A stretch of 22,641 nucleotides of DNA from Amoeboaphelidium occidentale (lineage: Eukaryota; Aphelidiomycota; Aphelidea): NCBI GenBank assembly GCA_023515795.1, contig JALGPX010000149.1, positions 1 to 22,641 on the forward strand, written 5' to 3'. Under the pieces are notes generated by a model. That model saw only the letters and a program-made list of their open reading frames with translations. It was not told the DNA's origin and ran no database searches. The position numbers were made by a program, and so were the translations under genes. How positions within the stretch are numbered: position 1 is the first letter of the stretch; each line of letters opens with the position of its first letter. This document shows positions 7,214 to 16,982 of this stretch, piece by piece.

Positions 7214-8497
7214 TTATTTACTATACATTTGCCTCTCCATCAAATCCCTCTCTAATATTGAAATCCAGTCCTTGTAAACTGGTTCAATTGCAGTCAAGTC
7301 AGAAGCTGCGACAACATTCTTGTTCACATTCAAGTGTGATCGTTGTTTAATAGACGCAAAGATCTTTGAAATAGCGTCTCTCTTCAATGCGATCTTCTTA
7401 AGCATTCTAATTGGCTCAGACGGGATTTCTTGTTGTTCATTGAATACATTATCTGGGCCTTGATCAAATACTGTATTTGAATTCACAAATAATGGTAAGC
7501 TCCAGATATCTTCAGAGTCTTTCCAGGAGTATTCAAACAGAATGTGATGAATCCATTGATGTAGACACCAAGCAGTCCATGCAGTCAGAGTCAAGTCGCT
7601 TGTTACACCGCTAGCACTTGAGCACTCAACTTTGTGTCCTTCTAGATTCCAGCTGCCACCTTTTAATACATTGCATACAACAGATTTAACATTACTCAAA
7701 GTCAATTTGACAATGGTACCACTTGATAATTTACAGTCGATTATTAATGCAAGAACAGCCAAATCTCTTCGACCACGCGTAACGTTGGCATGCTGTGCAC
7801 TGATCATGAACATGGTTTTCAATTCATCAATACCCAAACCTTTGCGAACACTGAATGGCGTCAAAGGTGAAAATGGAGTAACAGGTGTTGTTGCAGTTTG
7901 TGGAAATGCAGAGAACGGAGAGGATCCAACGCTATCAAAGGAGTTCTTTCTGGAGTGTGAAGGTGTAGTGTTAACAGTGAGCGAACCAAGTCTTGCAAGA
8001 GTTGGTGATGGAAATGAAGAAGTACCAAGATATCCATCATGTAATGAGAAAGAACTTTGACGACTGTGACCAGGTGTCGGTTGTGCTGAGTTTGGGACTG
8101 ATTGTAGAGGTGTTTTGAAAATGGAGTCCATATTGAAACCAAACAGAGGAGAGCCAGATAGCGCAAAGTCTGGTTGATTCTTCATGAATGAATTTGCTGA
8201 ACCATCTGAATTCATAACAGGAGAGAGTAAAATATTGGAATTGACTTTTGGAGATGGATGACTATTTGGTGCACGAAACACTTCGGGTGTCTTGAAACCT
8301 TGTGAATTATCAAGAGATGCCATTAGATCACTAGGAAGATCCATTTGCTGCATTCCGAAAAGACCATGGTGATCACCTAATAAGCTGAAGAAGGGAGAAT
8401 CATCTTGTTTAGTTGGAGAAGAGCCAGTACCAGGTTCGTGTTTGTTAGTGTCGTGTGGTTTGGAAGTAGTTGAAAGATCATCTGCAAACAAGGACAT
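7214..8497 (-). CDS. Ser/Pro-rich protein with a possible recombinase-like C-terminal domain
   Basis: This 427-residue protein is not confidently recognised. It starts at an ATG. Residues 1-215 are Ser, Pro, Thr and Phe rich and probably disordered. They hold two copies of a TPxHSRxxSF motif (HSRQSSF and HSRKNSF), good candidate AGC-kinase phosphosites (RxxS). Residues of about 220-330 are folded and helical: GLGIDELKTMF, then RRDLAVLALIIDCKLSSGTI, then VKLTLSNV. This pattern recalls the start of tyrosine-recombinase catalytic domains, but the catalytic Arg position appears to be Ser and no HxxR or catalytic Tyr block is clear. It could be a derived DNA-binding relative or coincidence. The C-terminal 100 residues are charged and helical. 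A regulatory role is plausible but unproven. Confidence 0.7.
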   Translation of the reverse strand: MSLFADDLSTTSKPHDTNKHEPGTGSSPTKQDDSPFFSLLGDHHGLFGMQQMDLPSDLMASLDNSQGFKTPEVFRAPNSHPSPKVNSNILLSPVMNSDGSANSFMKNQPDFALSGSPLFGFNMDSIFKTPLQSVPNSAQPTPGHSRQSSFSLHDGYLGTSSFPSPTLARLGSLTVNTTPSHSRKNSFDSVGSSPFSAFPQTATTPVTPFSPLTPFSVRKGLGIDELKTMFMISAQHANVTRGRRDLAVLALIIDCKLSSGTIVKLTLSNVKSVVCNVLKGGSWNLEGHKVECSSASGVTSDLTLTAWTAWCLHQWIHHILFEYSWKDSEDIWSLPLFVNSNTVFDQGPDNVFNEQQEIPSEPIRMLKKIALKRDAISKIFASIKQRSHLNVNKNVVAASDLTAIEPVYKDWISILERDLMERQMYSK

Positions 8498-8807
8498 AAC
8501 GATAATACTCTATAAACTGAGAAAATAAAGAAAATCGTTTAGCCGTTTTTGTAGTGATCGTAACATGCGGCGTTACATCAAGATCTCGTTGATCGAATTC
8601 CATTTGTCACATCAATCAGAGATTTCGCGAGAGATTCCAGCGTGGCAAAATCAGCCGGGAAAGAAAGGATATCGTGGAAAAGAGGGCTTGGTGAGGGTAG
8701 ACGTTATCGATTAAGGTTTCCTTAGTATGATAAGAAGGTAGATTGGTCTGTTCAAGTTTAGCAACTACAGTATTCACGGATTCGATGCCTTCGTTTTCTT
8801 CGAACAG
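8498..8807. other. Shared divergent promoter region
   Basis: This 310-bp gap separates the ATG of the minus-strand Ser/Pro-rich gene from that of the F-box gene. It contains a small inverted repeat, CGTAAC...GTTAC, at about 8560-8575. Two ATGs precede the F-box start: a five-codon frame at 8727-8741, and an out-of-frame ORF at 8785 that overlaps the main start. No gene was seen. Confidence 0.5.
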
Positions 8808-8925
8808 ATGCTTCCAGTCGAGATTATACTACAAGTTTTGGAGCATGTTGATAACTTTGATAACAGGGATAGAACCAAGACATTGTACTCTTGTGTTCTG
8901 GTCTCAAAGGCGTGGAATTTATTGA
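8785..8925 (+). promoter_or_regulatory. Upstream ORF overlapping the F-box start codon
   Basis: This ATG at 8785 opens a 46-codon frame. It is out of frame with the F-box ATG at 8808 and overlaps that gene by 118 bp. If the mRNA begins upstream of 8785, scanning ribosomes would meet this ATG first, which would lower F-box translation. If transcription starts between 8788 and 8807 it is irrelevant. Confidence 0.35.
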
Positions 8926-10103
8926 CATCACCATTATTGTGGAAGAATCCTAAGTTCAAGACGGAAGAACACGTTCCAACCTCATTCTCAAGTTACACAA
9001 AGTATGTCAAGAAGCTGGAATTCTCGGTAGTCGATGGTATCAGACTTGAAACAGCTTGTGCAATGATCAAGTTATGTCCAAACTTACGCGATCTGACATT
9101 GAAATACGTTGTGTTCACTCCGCAATTAGAATCCTTAAGAGATTCATTGACCTTCTGTCCGCAATTGAGATCCATTGATATGAGGGGCTCGAGCTTTGAA
9201 AGCAAATTGGATGGTCTTATGGACGTGTTCTCTGGTCTTACAAAGCTTGAATCTGTATGTTTAGAAAACTGCAACGTTTCAAGCAAACACTTCACTGAAG
9301 GTTATTCAATCAACTCGGTATCTTCCTCCATGCGAAGACTTGTATTGGACTGCAATTCAAAATTGGATTGCCCCACATTCTCATCGATCATAAAACGTTT
9401 CTCGTCACTAGAGATCATATCTGCTCGATGCTGCACCTCTCTTCAAGATGATGGATTATTGAATCTGGTTCAACAACCATTGAGATCGCTGGATCTGACT
9501 GCAACCGGCGCAACATCAGACGTGATGGCGGAAATTCTGAAACACAACCATCGTATCGAGCAGTTCCTCTTTGGTTCATCAAGTAGAAGATACAGCGGTA
9601 TTACTTCTAACTTGTCTTCAGAGTGTTTGAGCCATCTTTCACAAAACAAGAATTTGACGCATTTGGTTCTTGGTGGCCAAGATTTCTTGAGCGATGAAGA
9701 TGTACTACCGATACTGCAAAATTGCCGTCAAATCAGCGAAATTGACTTATCATTCACTTCAATAACGGAGAAGACCGTGTTTGAACTGGCATCGCTTCCA
9801 AATCTTGCTACAGTTTCCCTGATCGCCTGCAACAAGATCACGAACACAGGCAGCATATCTCTGGACTCTAAATCTGATGAGGAGACTGAACCAGACTGCA
9901 TTACTAGTCTTATTCTTAGAGCACATAGTCTGAAACACCTTGATTGCTCAGAGATGCAATCAATGACCAAAAGCTACTTGAAACAATACGCCAAATCCTC
10001 AGTTCTGACAAAATCTAAAGTAGTGGAATTATTCCGTGCTCAGATGATATTCTCTGAACAAGAAATCGAATCCATCAGGAGAGCAAACTTAAAAACTATC
10101 TAG
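8808..10103 (+). CDS. F-box and leucine-rich-repeat protein
   Basis: This 431-residue protein is probably the substrate receptor of an SCF (Skp1-cullin-F-box) ubiquitin ligase. The F-box occupies residues 1 to about 45: LPVEIILQVLEHV, then CVLVSKAWNLL and LLWKNP. The rest is a chain of degenerate leucine-rich repeats of the cysteine-containing (FBXL) kind, for example LRDLTLKY, LRSIDMRGSS, LESVCLENCNV, LRSLDLTATG, LTHLVLGGQDF, ISEIDLSFTSI and LATVSLIACNKI. The ATG at 8808 puts the F-box directly at the N-terminus. The last 60 residues are polar. The gene is intronless. It converges on RHO1 with only 33 bp between stop codons. The substrate is unknown. Confidence 0.85.
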   Translation: MLPVEIILQVLEHVDNFDNRDRTKTLYSCVLVSKAWNLLTSPLLWKNPKFKTEEHVPTSFSSYTKYVKKLEFSVVDGIRLETACAMIKLCPNLRDLTLKYVVFTPQLESLRDSLTFCPQLRSIDMRGSSFESKLDGLMDVFSGLTKLESVCLENCNVSSKHFTEGYSINSVSSSMRRLVLDCNSKLDCPTFSSIIKRFSSLEIISARCCTSLQDDGLLNLVQQPLRSLDLTATGATSDVMAEILKHNHRIEQFLFGSSSRRYSGITSNLSSECLSHLSQNKNLTHLVLGGQDFLSDEDVLPILQNCRQISEIDLSFTSITEKTVFELASLPNLATVSLIACNKITNTGSISLDSKSDEETEPDCITSLILRAHSLKHLDCSEMQSMTKSYLKQYAKSSVLTKSKVVELFRAQMIFSEQEIESIRRANLKTI

Positions 10104-10131
10104 ACGATCATATCACACATTCCAGCCGACC

Positions 10132-10137
10132 TTTATT
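10132..10137 (-). terminator. Poly(A) signal overlapping the RHO1 stop codon
   Basis: The minus strand reads TGAATAAAG, so AATAAA begins at the last base of the TGA stop. Confidence 0.55.
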
Positions 10138-10839
10138 CAAATCAATAAACATCCCTTCTTCTTCTTGGTCTTTGCCAACAATGCTGCTCTGGTGGCATGT
10201 TCAAACACTTCCTTGACACCTTCCTGTGTCTTTGCGCTACATTCCAAGTACTTGTAAGCACCAATCTTCTGAGCAACAGCTAAGCCTTCTTCATAAGAGA
10301 CAGGATTCTGCCCAGTCTTCTTTAATTCTTCTATAGTTCTTGGATCGTTACGCAAATCTTTCTTACATGCGACCAATAGAATAGGCAATCCAGCGCAGAA
10401 ATGCAAGACTTCGGATATCCACTTCTCTTGAACGTTGTCCAGAGAATCAGGTGAATCGACAGCGAAACAAATGAGAATAACATGTGAGTCTGGATAACTC
10501 AATGGCCTCAATCTGTCGTAATCTTCCTGGCCTAATCAGAGAGTCAGTTGGATGTGTGTTATGAGAGATGATCTACCCGCAGTATCCCAAAGAGCAAGCT
10601 CGACTCGTTTTCCATCGACTTCGACTTCAGCAACATAGTTTTCAAATACAGTTGGAACATAAACCTACAACGATCAGGTCTGTAGAAGCTGAAGCAGACC
10701 TCAGGGAATGTGCCTCTGCTGAAGACGATCAAAAGACAAGTTTTACCACAGGCACCTAAGCAGTTTCAGTTGAGCCAATGGAAGTTGAGGAAGCCTTACC
10801 GTCACCGACAATAACTAATTTCCTGCGAATTTCAGACAT
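10137..10839 (-). CDS. RHO1: Rho1/RhoA-type small GTPase (four exons)
   Basis: This 192-residue Rho GTPase was rebuilt as complement(join(10137..10531, 10577..10664, 10700..10755, 10800..10839)). The introns are 45, 35 and 44 nt, all GT-AG, and the joined frame is exact. Residue numbering matches human RhoA: P-loop GDGACGKT at 12-19, switch [10 protein letters not shown] at 34-42, then [18 protein letters not shown], then ACKKDLR and ECSAKT. The tail is a polybasic KTKKKK followed by the CLLI box at 189-192, predicted to be geranylgeranylated for plasma-membrane attachment. In fungi Rho1 controls glucan synthesis, protein kinase C and actin polarity. The first exon encodes only 13 residues. 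Identification as the Rho1/RhoA subfamily is strong. Confidence 0.93.
10144..10149 (+). terminator. Poly(A) signal of the F-box gene, inside RHO1 coding sequence
   Basis: AATAAA on the plus strand lies 41 bp after the F-box stop. It falls within the codons for the RHO1 CLLI box on the other strand, so the two transcripts should overlap at their 3' ends. Confidence 0.45.
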
Positions 10840-11121
10840 TTTGTGTTAACCAGGTGAATCTGTGATGAAGACAAAGAATCAATCGTCGGCTTTTGCCGCT
10901 GTTGCGCAAAAAGCGGCTTGAATTTTTGCAAGCGGAGAATGCCACATCCGTTTCATCAGGTATAAGGAACTTAAGTTAAGGTTGTTATTAATTTAAGTTG
11001 ATGGTTTAAGGAAGAGGTTTGTAACTATAAACGACAGTATCAGTCGGAGTTGCTATCATTTAGCCCATTAAGCCATGATTAGGTTCGATAGCTTCTTTAG
11101 TTTAAGCAAAATCACAATTTA
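10840..11121. other. RHO1 promoter and adenylate cyclase 3' region
   Basis: This 282-bp stretch separates two same-strand genes. The part near RHO1 (10885-10935) is GC-rich with nested inverted repeats: GCCGCT/AGCGGC at 10895-10900 and 10912-10917, and TTTTGC/GCAAAA overlapping it. The remainder is AT-rich with repeated TTAAGTT motifs. A sequence resembling a tRNA B box near 11080 does not extend to a cloverleaf. Confidence 0.45.
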
Positions 11122-11123
11122 TT
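11118..11123 (-). terminator. Poly(A) signal overlapping the adenylate cyclase stop codon
   Basis: The minus strand reads TTAATAAATT, so AATAAA starts at the second base of the TAA stop (11122-11124). Confidence 0.55.
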
Positions 11124-14100
11124 AAGTTTTTCCGGTAAGGAAGAATAGTCGCATATCTCCTTTACCTTTGACTGGCATGATGCCTCTATCTTCTAATACA
11201 TACTCGTCTTGTAATAGTTTTTGGAATGCTTCTGTCACTTGAATAGAGTCTTGGTTCTTTGTAGATCCCATCCTACTGGCTACATTAACAGCATCTACGA
11301 AATATTAGAGTCGATAGATCGCGCATAAGTTACCTCCCCAAACGTCATAAGCCAATTTTGTTTTTCCTATCACGCCAGCCGCTATAGGTCCAACATTCAT
11401 CCCTATCCTTAGTTGAATGGCAAGATTCTTCTGATTAGCATAATCCCTTACTTTGGATTTTATATCGAGAGCGAAATTTGCAAGTCTTCGATAGAATGGT
11501 GCTCGAATAAGATCTTTCACACTATCATCAGTGCTCAAAGCTTCTCCGTAAGCAATTGCCAGGTAGACAAAACCTAAATATAAGTATCATGGTAGACATA
11601 TGGTTTACCTATCGATTTAATCTTTTCCACGTGATGTATCAGCAGTAGTCTGTCAAATATGGTATATATGTGATGCAATGTTTCAATCTGCTCTTTAGTC
11701 AGATCAGTCTTTTGTGAGTTATCTTGATCTACAAACTTGATCTCTGCAAACATAATAGCTGCTTCTTCATAGAAATCTGCAATAAGAGAGTTTGGATTTG
11801 CTTTCAAGCGCTCTACAACATCTAACGGCACAAGCTTATCCAGCAACTCCATAGCTTTCGCCCGCAAATCATCGGTCTTCATTTGTCTCCGCAACAATTC
11901 CCGTTGATTAAGGAAATCATACCGTAACCGCCGTTCCATCTGATAGCTGCGCACAACAATAATTAAAAATGGAAAAATCAGACAGAATAGCAAGTATAAA
12001 TCGTAAGGATAGAAGTTTCCAACATTGAGTAATCCATACACAAGTAAATTCAAGCCACCTAGAACAAGAATGATATACGTTGGGACACGCTGGAAGAGAA
12101 GTAGAGAAAAGATTCCAAGGAAATGCATTGAAGTTGACCATTCTGGCGAAAGAACGCTATAGTTCAAATGTCCCAAGTATATGCCCATCTGCATTAAAGA
12201 CCATACTATGCTTGCAATCACTGAGAATATGGTCAGTAGATACGGACTAGACCTATCGAATAACCGTTTGTTTGTAAGAATAGAATAGCTCAGCAACACT
12301 TCACCCAGCATACATACTCCTAAAACTATTGGAGAAGCAGGATTCGCTAGAACAACAATGCTGATAATCATTAGCATGAAAGACACGGATGAAAGTATTG
12401 CCATCAGTAAAGCCATTTTCGGAGGAGAATTCTTCGAAGTTCGCATAAAGAACTGTTTCTCTAGTTCATAATCGTTGAATTGATTCATCCAAGTTATGTT
12501 TGACTTGTTGATCACATACTCCGCTTCTTCATCAAGTTGATTAGATTTTCGAGCATTCAAGGATAGATCAGACATGCTCTGTGCAATATAAGCGCTTGTC
12601 TTCAGAATTGAATCCTTATTCTTTGCAGCATCCAAAGTAGAAACTCTTTTCAGAGCTCTTGAGCCTCTTGAAATCCGAGGCTTGACAAATGAAGCTGCCT
12701 CTAATTCCTTACCAGCCAACTTTACCTCTTTCAGAAAAAATGTCTTAAGTTTAACATGTTCAGACTCAAAATCGGGACCCTGTTCATAGATACATTCGTC
12801 CTTAGTTCTTTCATATGTAACTTCTGATACATGGATCATTCCAGGCTTTCCAGAGTTTTCCATGGATGAAGCAAGCGTAACATCATCAGACCAAACATCG
12901 TAAATCAACTTCTGCTCTCCTAATATTCCACCCCAAGCTTTGCCGGAATGGATTCCGATCCTAATCTTCAATCTGCCTCCCTTCAATTCACTGGCTCTTT
13001 CCACTATACTAACCATCTTTTGAGCAGCCAGAATCATTTTGATTTCAGGCTTATCAACTTGGTTTGGAATACCAGCACACACCATGTAGCAATCCCCAAT
13101 AGTTTTAATCTTTTCTAATCCGAATTCATCCACAACATCATCGAATTGTGTAAATATCGAATCGAGCCATCTAACAAGAGTTGATGCAGACAACTTTGAG
13201 GACAGTTGAGTAAACCCGACAATATCTCCAAAAAGAATCGTCACTTTATCGTAGTAATGAATAATGGTGCCTTCATGAAATATTGATGTTATTCTGTAAG
13301 GACCGCGCTGACTTCCTCTTAAATCCTCCCAAACTTTTCGAGGTAACACTGAAATGGCGATCCTTTCTGCTTCTTCGGCCGATTTTTGATATCGTTCAGT
13401 TTCTTTCTGTATTTCCACTGATTTGAGATACATGTGCTTGTTATGCTGATCGTATCCGAAACAGACCGCGAGGCCAATAAGATGTATCGTGATGGAAACG
13501 AGAACATACGCTGCAATACTAGCACCACATCCAACAGTAACGTTGCTCAAAGGAGATTTGCAATCGTTAAAGGATCCGCTTATGGAATAATTGGTATAAA
13601 CGGAGGCCACAAGAGCAATGAAATCAAATAAAGCTATGCTGATTCCAAGATACATGATATTCTTAATTGGAAATCCAGGGGTTGAAAACAAGAGCGTAAA
13701 AAACGCATAACTCATGCCTTTTTGAAAGATGGTCGCGCCTAGTATAGTCTGAATACCGCCCATTAACCCGAAGCAAATCAATGCAACATATTTTGAACTG
13801 TGTATGAGACTAGTTGAGTTGCTCAATTTGAGGACTATGAAATCGACGATAAATGATATCATCAATAAATACCACGGTATCAGGTATAAAGCTATCTTCT
13901 CTGGTTCGTTCAAGTCAAAACCAAAAACAAACATTCTCATTTGTGTACTCGACATCAACGTGATTCCAGCAGCTGCGTATCCCGCAATGACAAGCAAGTC
14001 CATAAGCATCCATCCCGGTTTCGACTGTTGTATCATACTATCTAGATAATTCTGGTATAATACGGGATCCTCGAATTGCTTCTGCATCCCTAAACGCTGA

Positions 14101-14741
14101 TCCACAAATAGACGAATCGACATTATGAGTCTGCTGAATACACCATGAAACGATATCGATGCGTGCTTCATTTTGGAACTACTAGAATTGGTCGAATCGA
14201 AAGCAAAATTGCCTCGAGAGTATGGATGTGCTACTGATCTTCGGCGATCAGTGTATGGTGAGTCTCTTGCCCTCAGAACTGTGTTCATGGGACGGAACAT
14301 CGGCGATTTTCCTCTAGAAAGTGTTCCAGACGCTTGGCCGTTCAAAGAAGATCCAGTACCGTTCGATGTCGTAGACTGCTCTACAGCACCACCAGAGAAG
14401 TTGCTACTGATTGTCTCAGTCTTTCCAACAAGATTCTCAGAGAACTTTATGCCAACATCTCTCTCAGATTTCACCAAAGATATCGATACATTGAGCTTTT
14501 TGTTATTCAGAGGTTCTGAAGTAGACCTCCTTCCATCTTCTTCCATCTCTGGTGTGACTGCTGATCCAGCGGTAGAGTTTCTCGTTTGAGACTTTAAGCT
14601 TATCGAACTTCGCTCAGACCTTGAGCTGCCTATACGAGAATCTTTTCCAGAATCTTTCGACTGAATAGGTACACTTGACCGTATGTTTGAAGTCGAAGTT
14701 GATCCTGTGACCTTCAACTCATTTCCACCGTTTTGATCCAT
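11122..14741 (-). CDS. Twelve-TM, two-catalytic-domain adenylate cyclase of animal type
   Basis: This 1181-residue class III cyclase was rebuilt as complement(join(11122..11294, 11334..11573, 11609..14741)), with GT-AG introns of 39 and 35 nt. The first in-frame ATG is 14741; the frame extends upstream only to a GTG. Residues 1-210 are Ser-rich and disordered. Six hydrophobic helices lie at about 243-430, then C1 (about 495-680), six more helices (775-930), then C2 (about 990-1181). C1 has both metal Asp residues, D506 (FGDIVGF) and D550 (TIGDCYM), but lacks the transition-state Asn and Arg (VTLASSM). C2 lacks the metal Asps (FAEI, SIGFVY) but has K1042, D1121, N1128 and R1132. That is the complementary split of mammalian transmembrane adenylate cyclases, so cAMP rather than cGMP is predicted, made at a C1-C2 interface. 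Fungi normally use the unrelated-architecture Cyr1 enzyme. Confidence 0.9.
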
Positions 14742-15120
14742 CCGTATCACTAAAAAGACTGCTGCTTCCTAAGCAACCGTTGACTCAAACTTGCGTTTGA
14801 TTTATTTATATCACATACATTTCTGCTTGCAATCTTTTGGTTTTCAGACCTCTTTGGAATTAGATGGAGGTTTTAACAACTTAGCACGATCTGCTGGATT
14901 CGGACGTGTTGATAAGACTGGTAGCTGTTTAAATGCTCCTGATCTAAGATATCCAATACAAAAGCCAACATTATCGTTTTCGGAGTAATGTACTCAAGCT
15001 AATGCTCGATGGGGCATTCATACCTTCCCACAATGCAACTAACAAGTGGACTCCTCAGGAAGATGAAACAAGTCCTTTATTTTAAAAATCGTTCTGGCGG
15101 CGCCTATTTTGCCGTGAAGA
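14742..15120. other. Intergenic region with a coding-like remnant
   Basis: This stretch separates the adenylate cyclase start from the glycosyltransferase end; both are on the minus strand. On the plus strand 14830-14988 reads as about 50 open codons ending TLSFSE and TAA, preceded by a pyrimidine-rich TTTTCAG. There is no ATG from which it could start and no credible upstream exon, so it may be a relic or chance. The poly(A) signal of the glycosyltransferase lies at 15076-15081. Confidence 0.4.
15076..15081 (-). terminator. Poly(A) signal of the exostosin-like gene
   Basis: AATAAA on the minus strand, about 40 nt after the stop codon at 15121-15123. Confidence 0.5.
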
Positions 15121-16737
15121 CTACTCGAGATCATCTGAGATGAAATGACGAGGCGACCAGCACCTTCGAGGCCTATAATTGTTGTGCAATTGAATTGATG
15201 AAAGATTTGCATCGCTTCTATATGCAGATAGGGACAAAATTTTGTGTTCCCAGTAACTCATGTACATCTTCTCAAACTTGAATTCTCCCTTGGCCCATTT
15301 GGTCATTATGCGTTTATACTCACTAAGGATTTTCTGAGTGGTAAGTTCTGACCAGTCTTTGACAATAAGGACAGGTAAATCTTGAAATAGGACATCAATT
15401 CTAGATGAAAGTATGATGGGGATTCTACCTAGATAAAGGGCCTCCCAAGTTCTATGAGTATCAACTCCAAGACCTGGTGGAGACGCCCAGAAGTTATACT
15501 TCATATTTCTCAGGTAAATATCTGACATTGAGTTGATATAAGCTGAAACTCCCTTGTCTTTTCCGAAACAAACAGAAAATTCTGACCATTCAGAGGAGTT
15601 AGAAACCGAGCATGCATAATCCCATAGCTTTTTCCTTCCACCTGTAGGGTCAGTTGATGGATCAAAGTTTAGAATAGCTAAACTGGAATACGGAGCATGA
15701 GGAAACCTCACCAAAGGGTCTTCGAAATCATTAGATGCCCAACTATCAACAAGGCGCCTGTGTACTGGAGCCACCAAATTCTCGAACTGACTGTATTGGA
15801 GCAGATCAACATCTTGCAGGATCTTCCTTGTTTGAGAGTAGATCTCATTCTTCTCCATATACTTGTCAATTCCATCAAAAAAGTTAAGTGGCTCTAGATT
15901 CTCTTGTGAAAAAAAATGTCTCAGCTTGTATAGCGCATCTCCGTGCTCATGACAATTGATCCCAGTTGGAATAACAGAGTATCGGTACTCTGGACTATTG
16001 TGCAAGTGTCTGGCATTCTGAGCAAACCAATGGATGATCTTCTGGTCAGACTCAGAAACATACTTAAGATGGCGATCATGTGGAAAGTCAATTGTACAGT
16101 CTCCAGTTATCAGGATGAACGGCTTCTTGATCAATGGATATACATCAGCAAAGAATGCATCAATGTGCCAACCAACAACATATATAATAGCACCATAAGG
16201 AAGACAATCCACTATTTTATCATATGCAGGTACATCAAAGTCTTCGGCATGATGTTGTTGATCCCACCGAAACACCCAGTCTGCAATGTTCCGAAAATTC
16301 TGAGGACAGATGAACTGATCATGACGTTTCAAGTAAAACTGTTCCTGGTCAATATCACATGTGATTTTATCCTTTTGGTAAATGTGCCTACAGCGACAAC
16401 TGAACTTGCACTGCCCTCGCTCCTGTTCAAACCGGTATTCGAATGGTTTCAGATCATTTGAGTGAGATTCACTAGGACCAACTGAATTATTGTACAATTC
16501 ATAGATAGGTGACGATCGACCAAGTTTCCAAATGTAACCTGGACCTTGGACAGCTTGAAACTTACTTGTAAACAGAGAACCCCATCCAGTCGAGCAACCA
16601 GGTTGACCAGAGTAGGATTTTCCAAATTCGAAAAAGAATAACTGAAAATGAATTGCAACAGAAATCAAAAGTATCCACACTTTTGCATTCGTTCGACCGA
16701 TGTGGCTCCATAATCTGCCAATTCTTGAGAATGCCAT
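15121..16737 (-). CDS. Exostosin-like (GT47-type) type II membrane glycosyltransferase
   Basis: This 538-residue protein is a probable Golgi glycosyltransferase. The ATG at 16737 was chosen because it gives the classic type II layout: a short basic cytoplasmic tail (SRIGRLWSHIGRTNAK), a signal anchor at about 20-38, then a Cys-containing lumenal stem. The open frame continues upstream with another ATG at 16884, but that extension has no sensible topology and would overlap the divergent promoter. The C-terminal third holds the best signature, about residues 415-455: NFWASPPGLGVDTHRTWEAL, then LGRIPIIL and DLPVLIVKDWSEL. This pattern is found in exostosin-like enzymes and related uncharacterised glycosyltransferases, where it contributes to nucleotide-sugar binding. 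The middle part (VIPTGINCHEHGD) is less familiar. Donor and acceptor are unknown. It is intronless. Confidence 0.72.
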   Translation of the reverse strand: MAFSRIGRLWSHIGRTNAKVWILLISVAIHFQLFFFEFGKSYSGQPGCSTGWGSLFTSKFQAVQGPGYIWKLGRSSPIYELYNNSVGPSESHSNDLKPFEYRFEQERGQCKFSCRCRHIYQKDKITCDIDQEQFYLKRHDQFICPQNFRNIADWVFRWDQQHHAEDFDVPAYDKIVDCLPYGAIIYVVGWHIDAFFADVYPLIKKPFILITGDCTIDFPHDRHLKYVSESDQKIIHWFAQNARHLHNSPEYRYSVIPTGINCHEHGDALYKLRHFFSQENLEPLNFFDGIDKYMEKNEIYSQTRKILQDVDLLQYSQFENLVAPVHRRLVDSWASNDFEDPLVRFPHAPYSSLAILNFDPSTDPTGGRKKLWDYACSVSNSSEWSEFSVCFGKDKGVSAYINSMSDIYLRNMKYNFWASPPGLGVDTHRTWEALYLGRIPIILSSRIDVLFQDLPVLIVKDWSELTTQKILSEYKRIMTKWAKGEFKFEKMYMSYWEHKILSLSAYRSDANLSSIQLHNNYRPRRCWSPRHFISDDLE

Positions 16738-16982
16738 GCTGAATGATGAGATCGAAACGCAAACACAATCACAACAGTCGGGCCTTTCCCCCAAACAACT
16801 CCATAAGTCAAAGAGACATAACTTTGACAATTCTTTTAGACACAGCGCAGCTACTATTGACTCAAATATCGTATATTTGATCATTCCGCTAAGAATCTGT
16901 ATCACAGCTGAAACATGCGGGATCGTCAGGGTGATCGTAATTGAGACTTTGCAGGAGATCAACAGTTTAGTAACTCCTTTTT

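Noticed and set aside
10568-10759. Plus-strand open frame across the RHO1 exons
   Set aside because: It lies antisense to three RHO1 exons whose splicing gives a perfect Rho GTPase; its codons have no independent support.
11060-11100. tRNA-like GGTTCGATA motif
   Set aside because: No matching T-stem, acceptor stem or anticodon arm could be drawn around it.
16738-16884. Longer glycosyltransferase start at 16884
   Set aside because: The extra 49 residues have no sensible topology, while the ATG at 16737 gives a textbook type II anchor.
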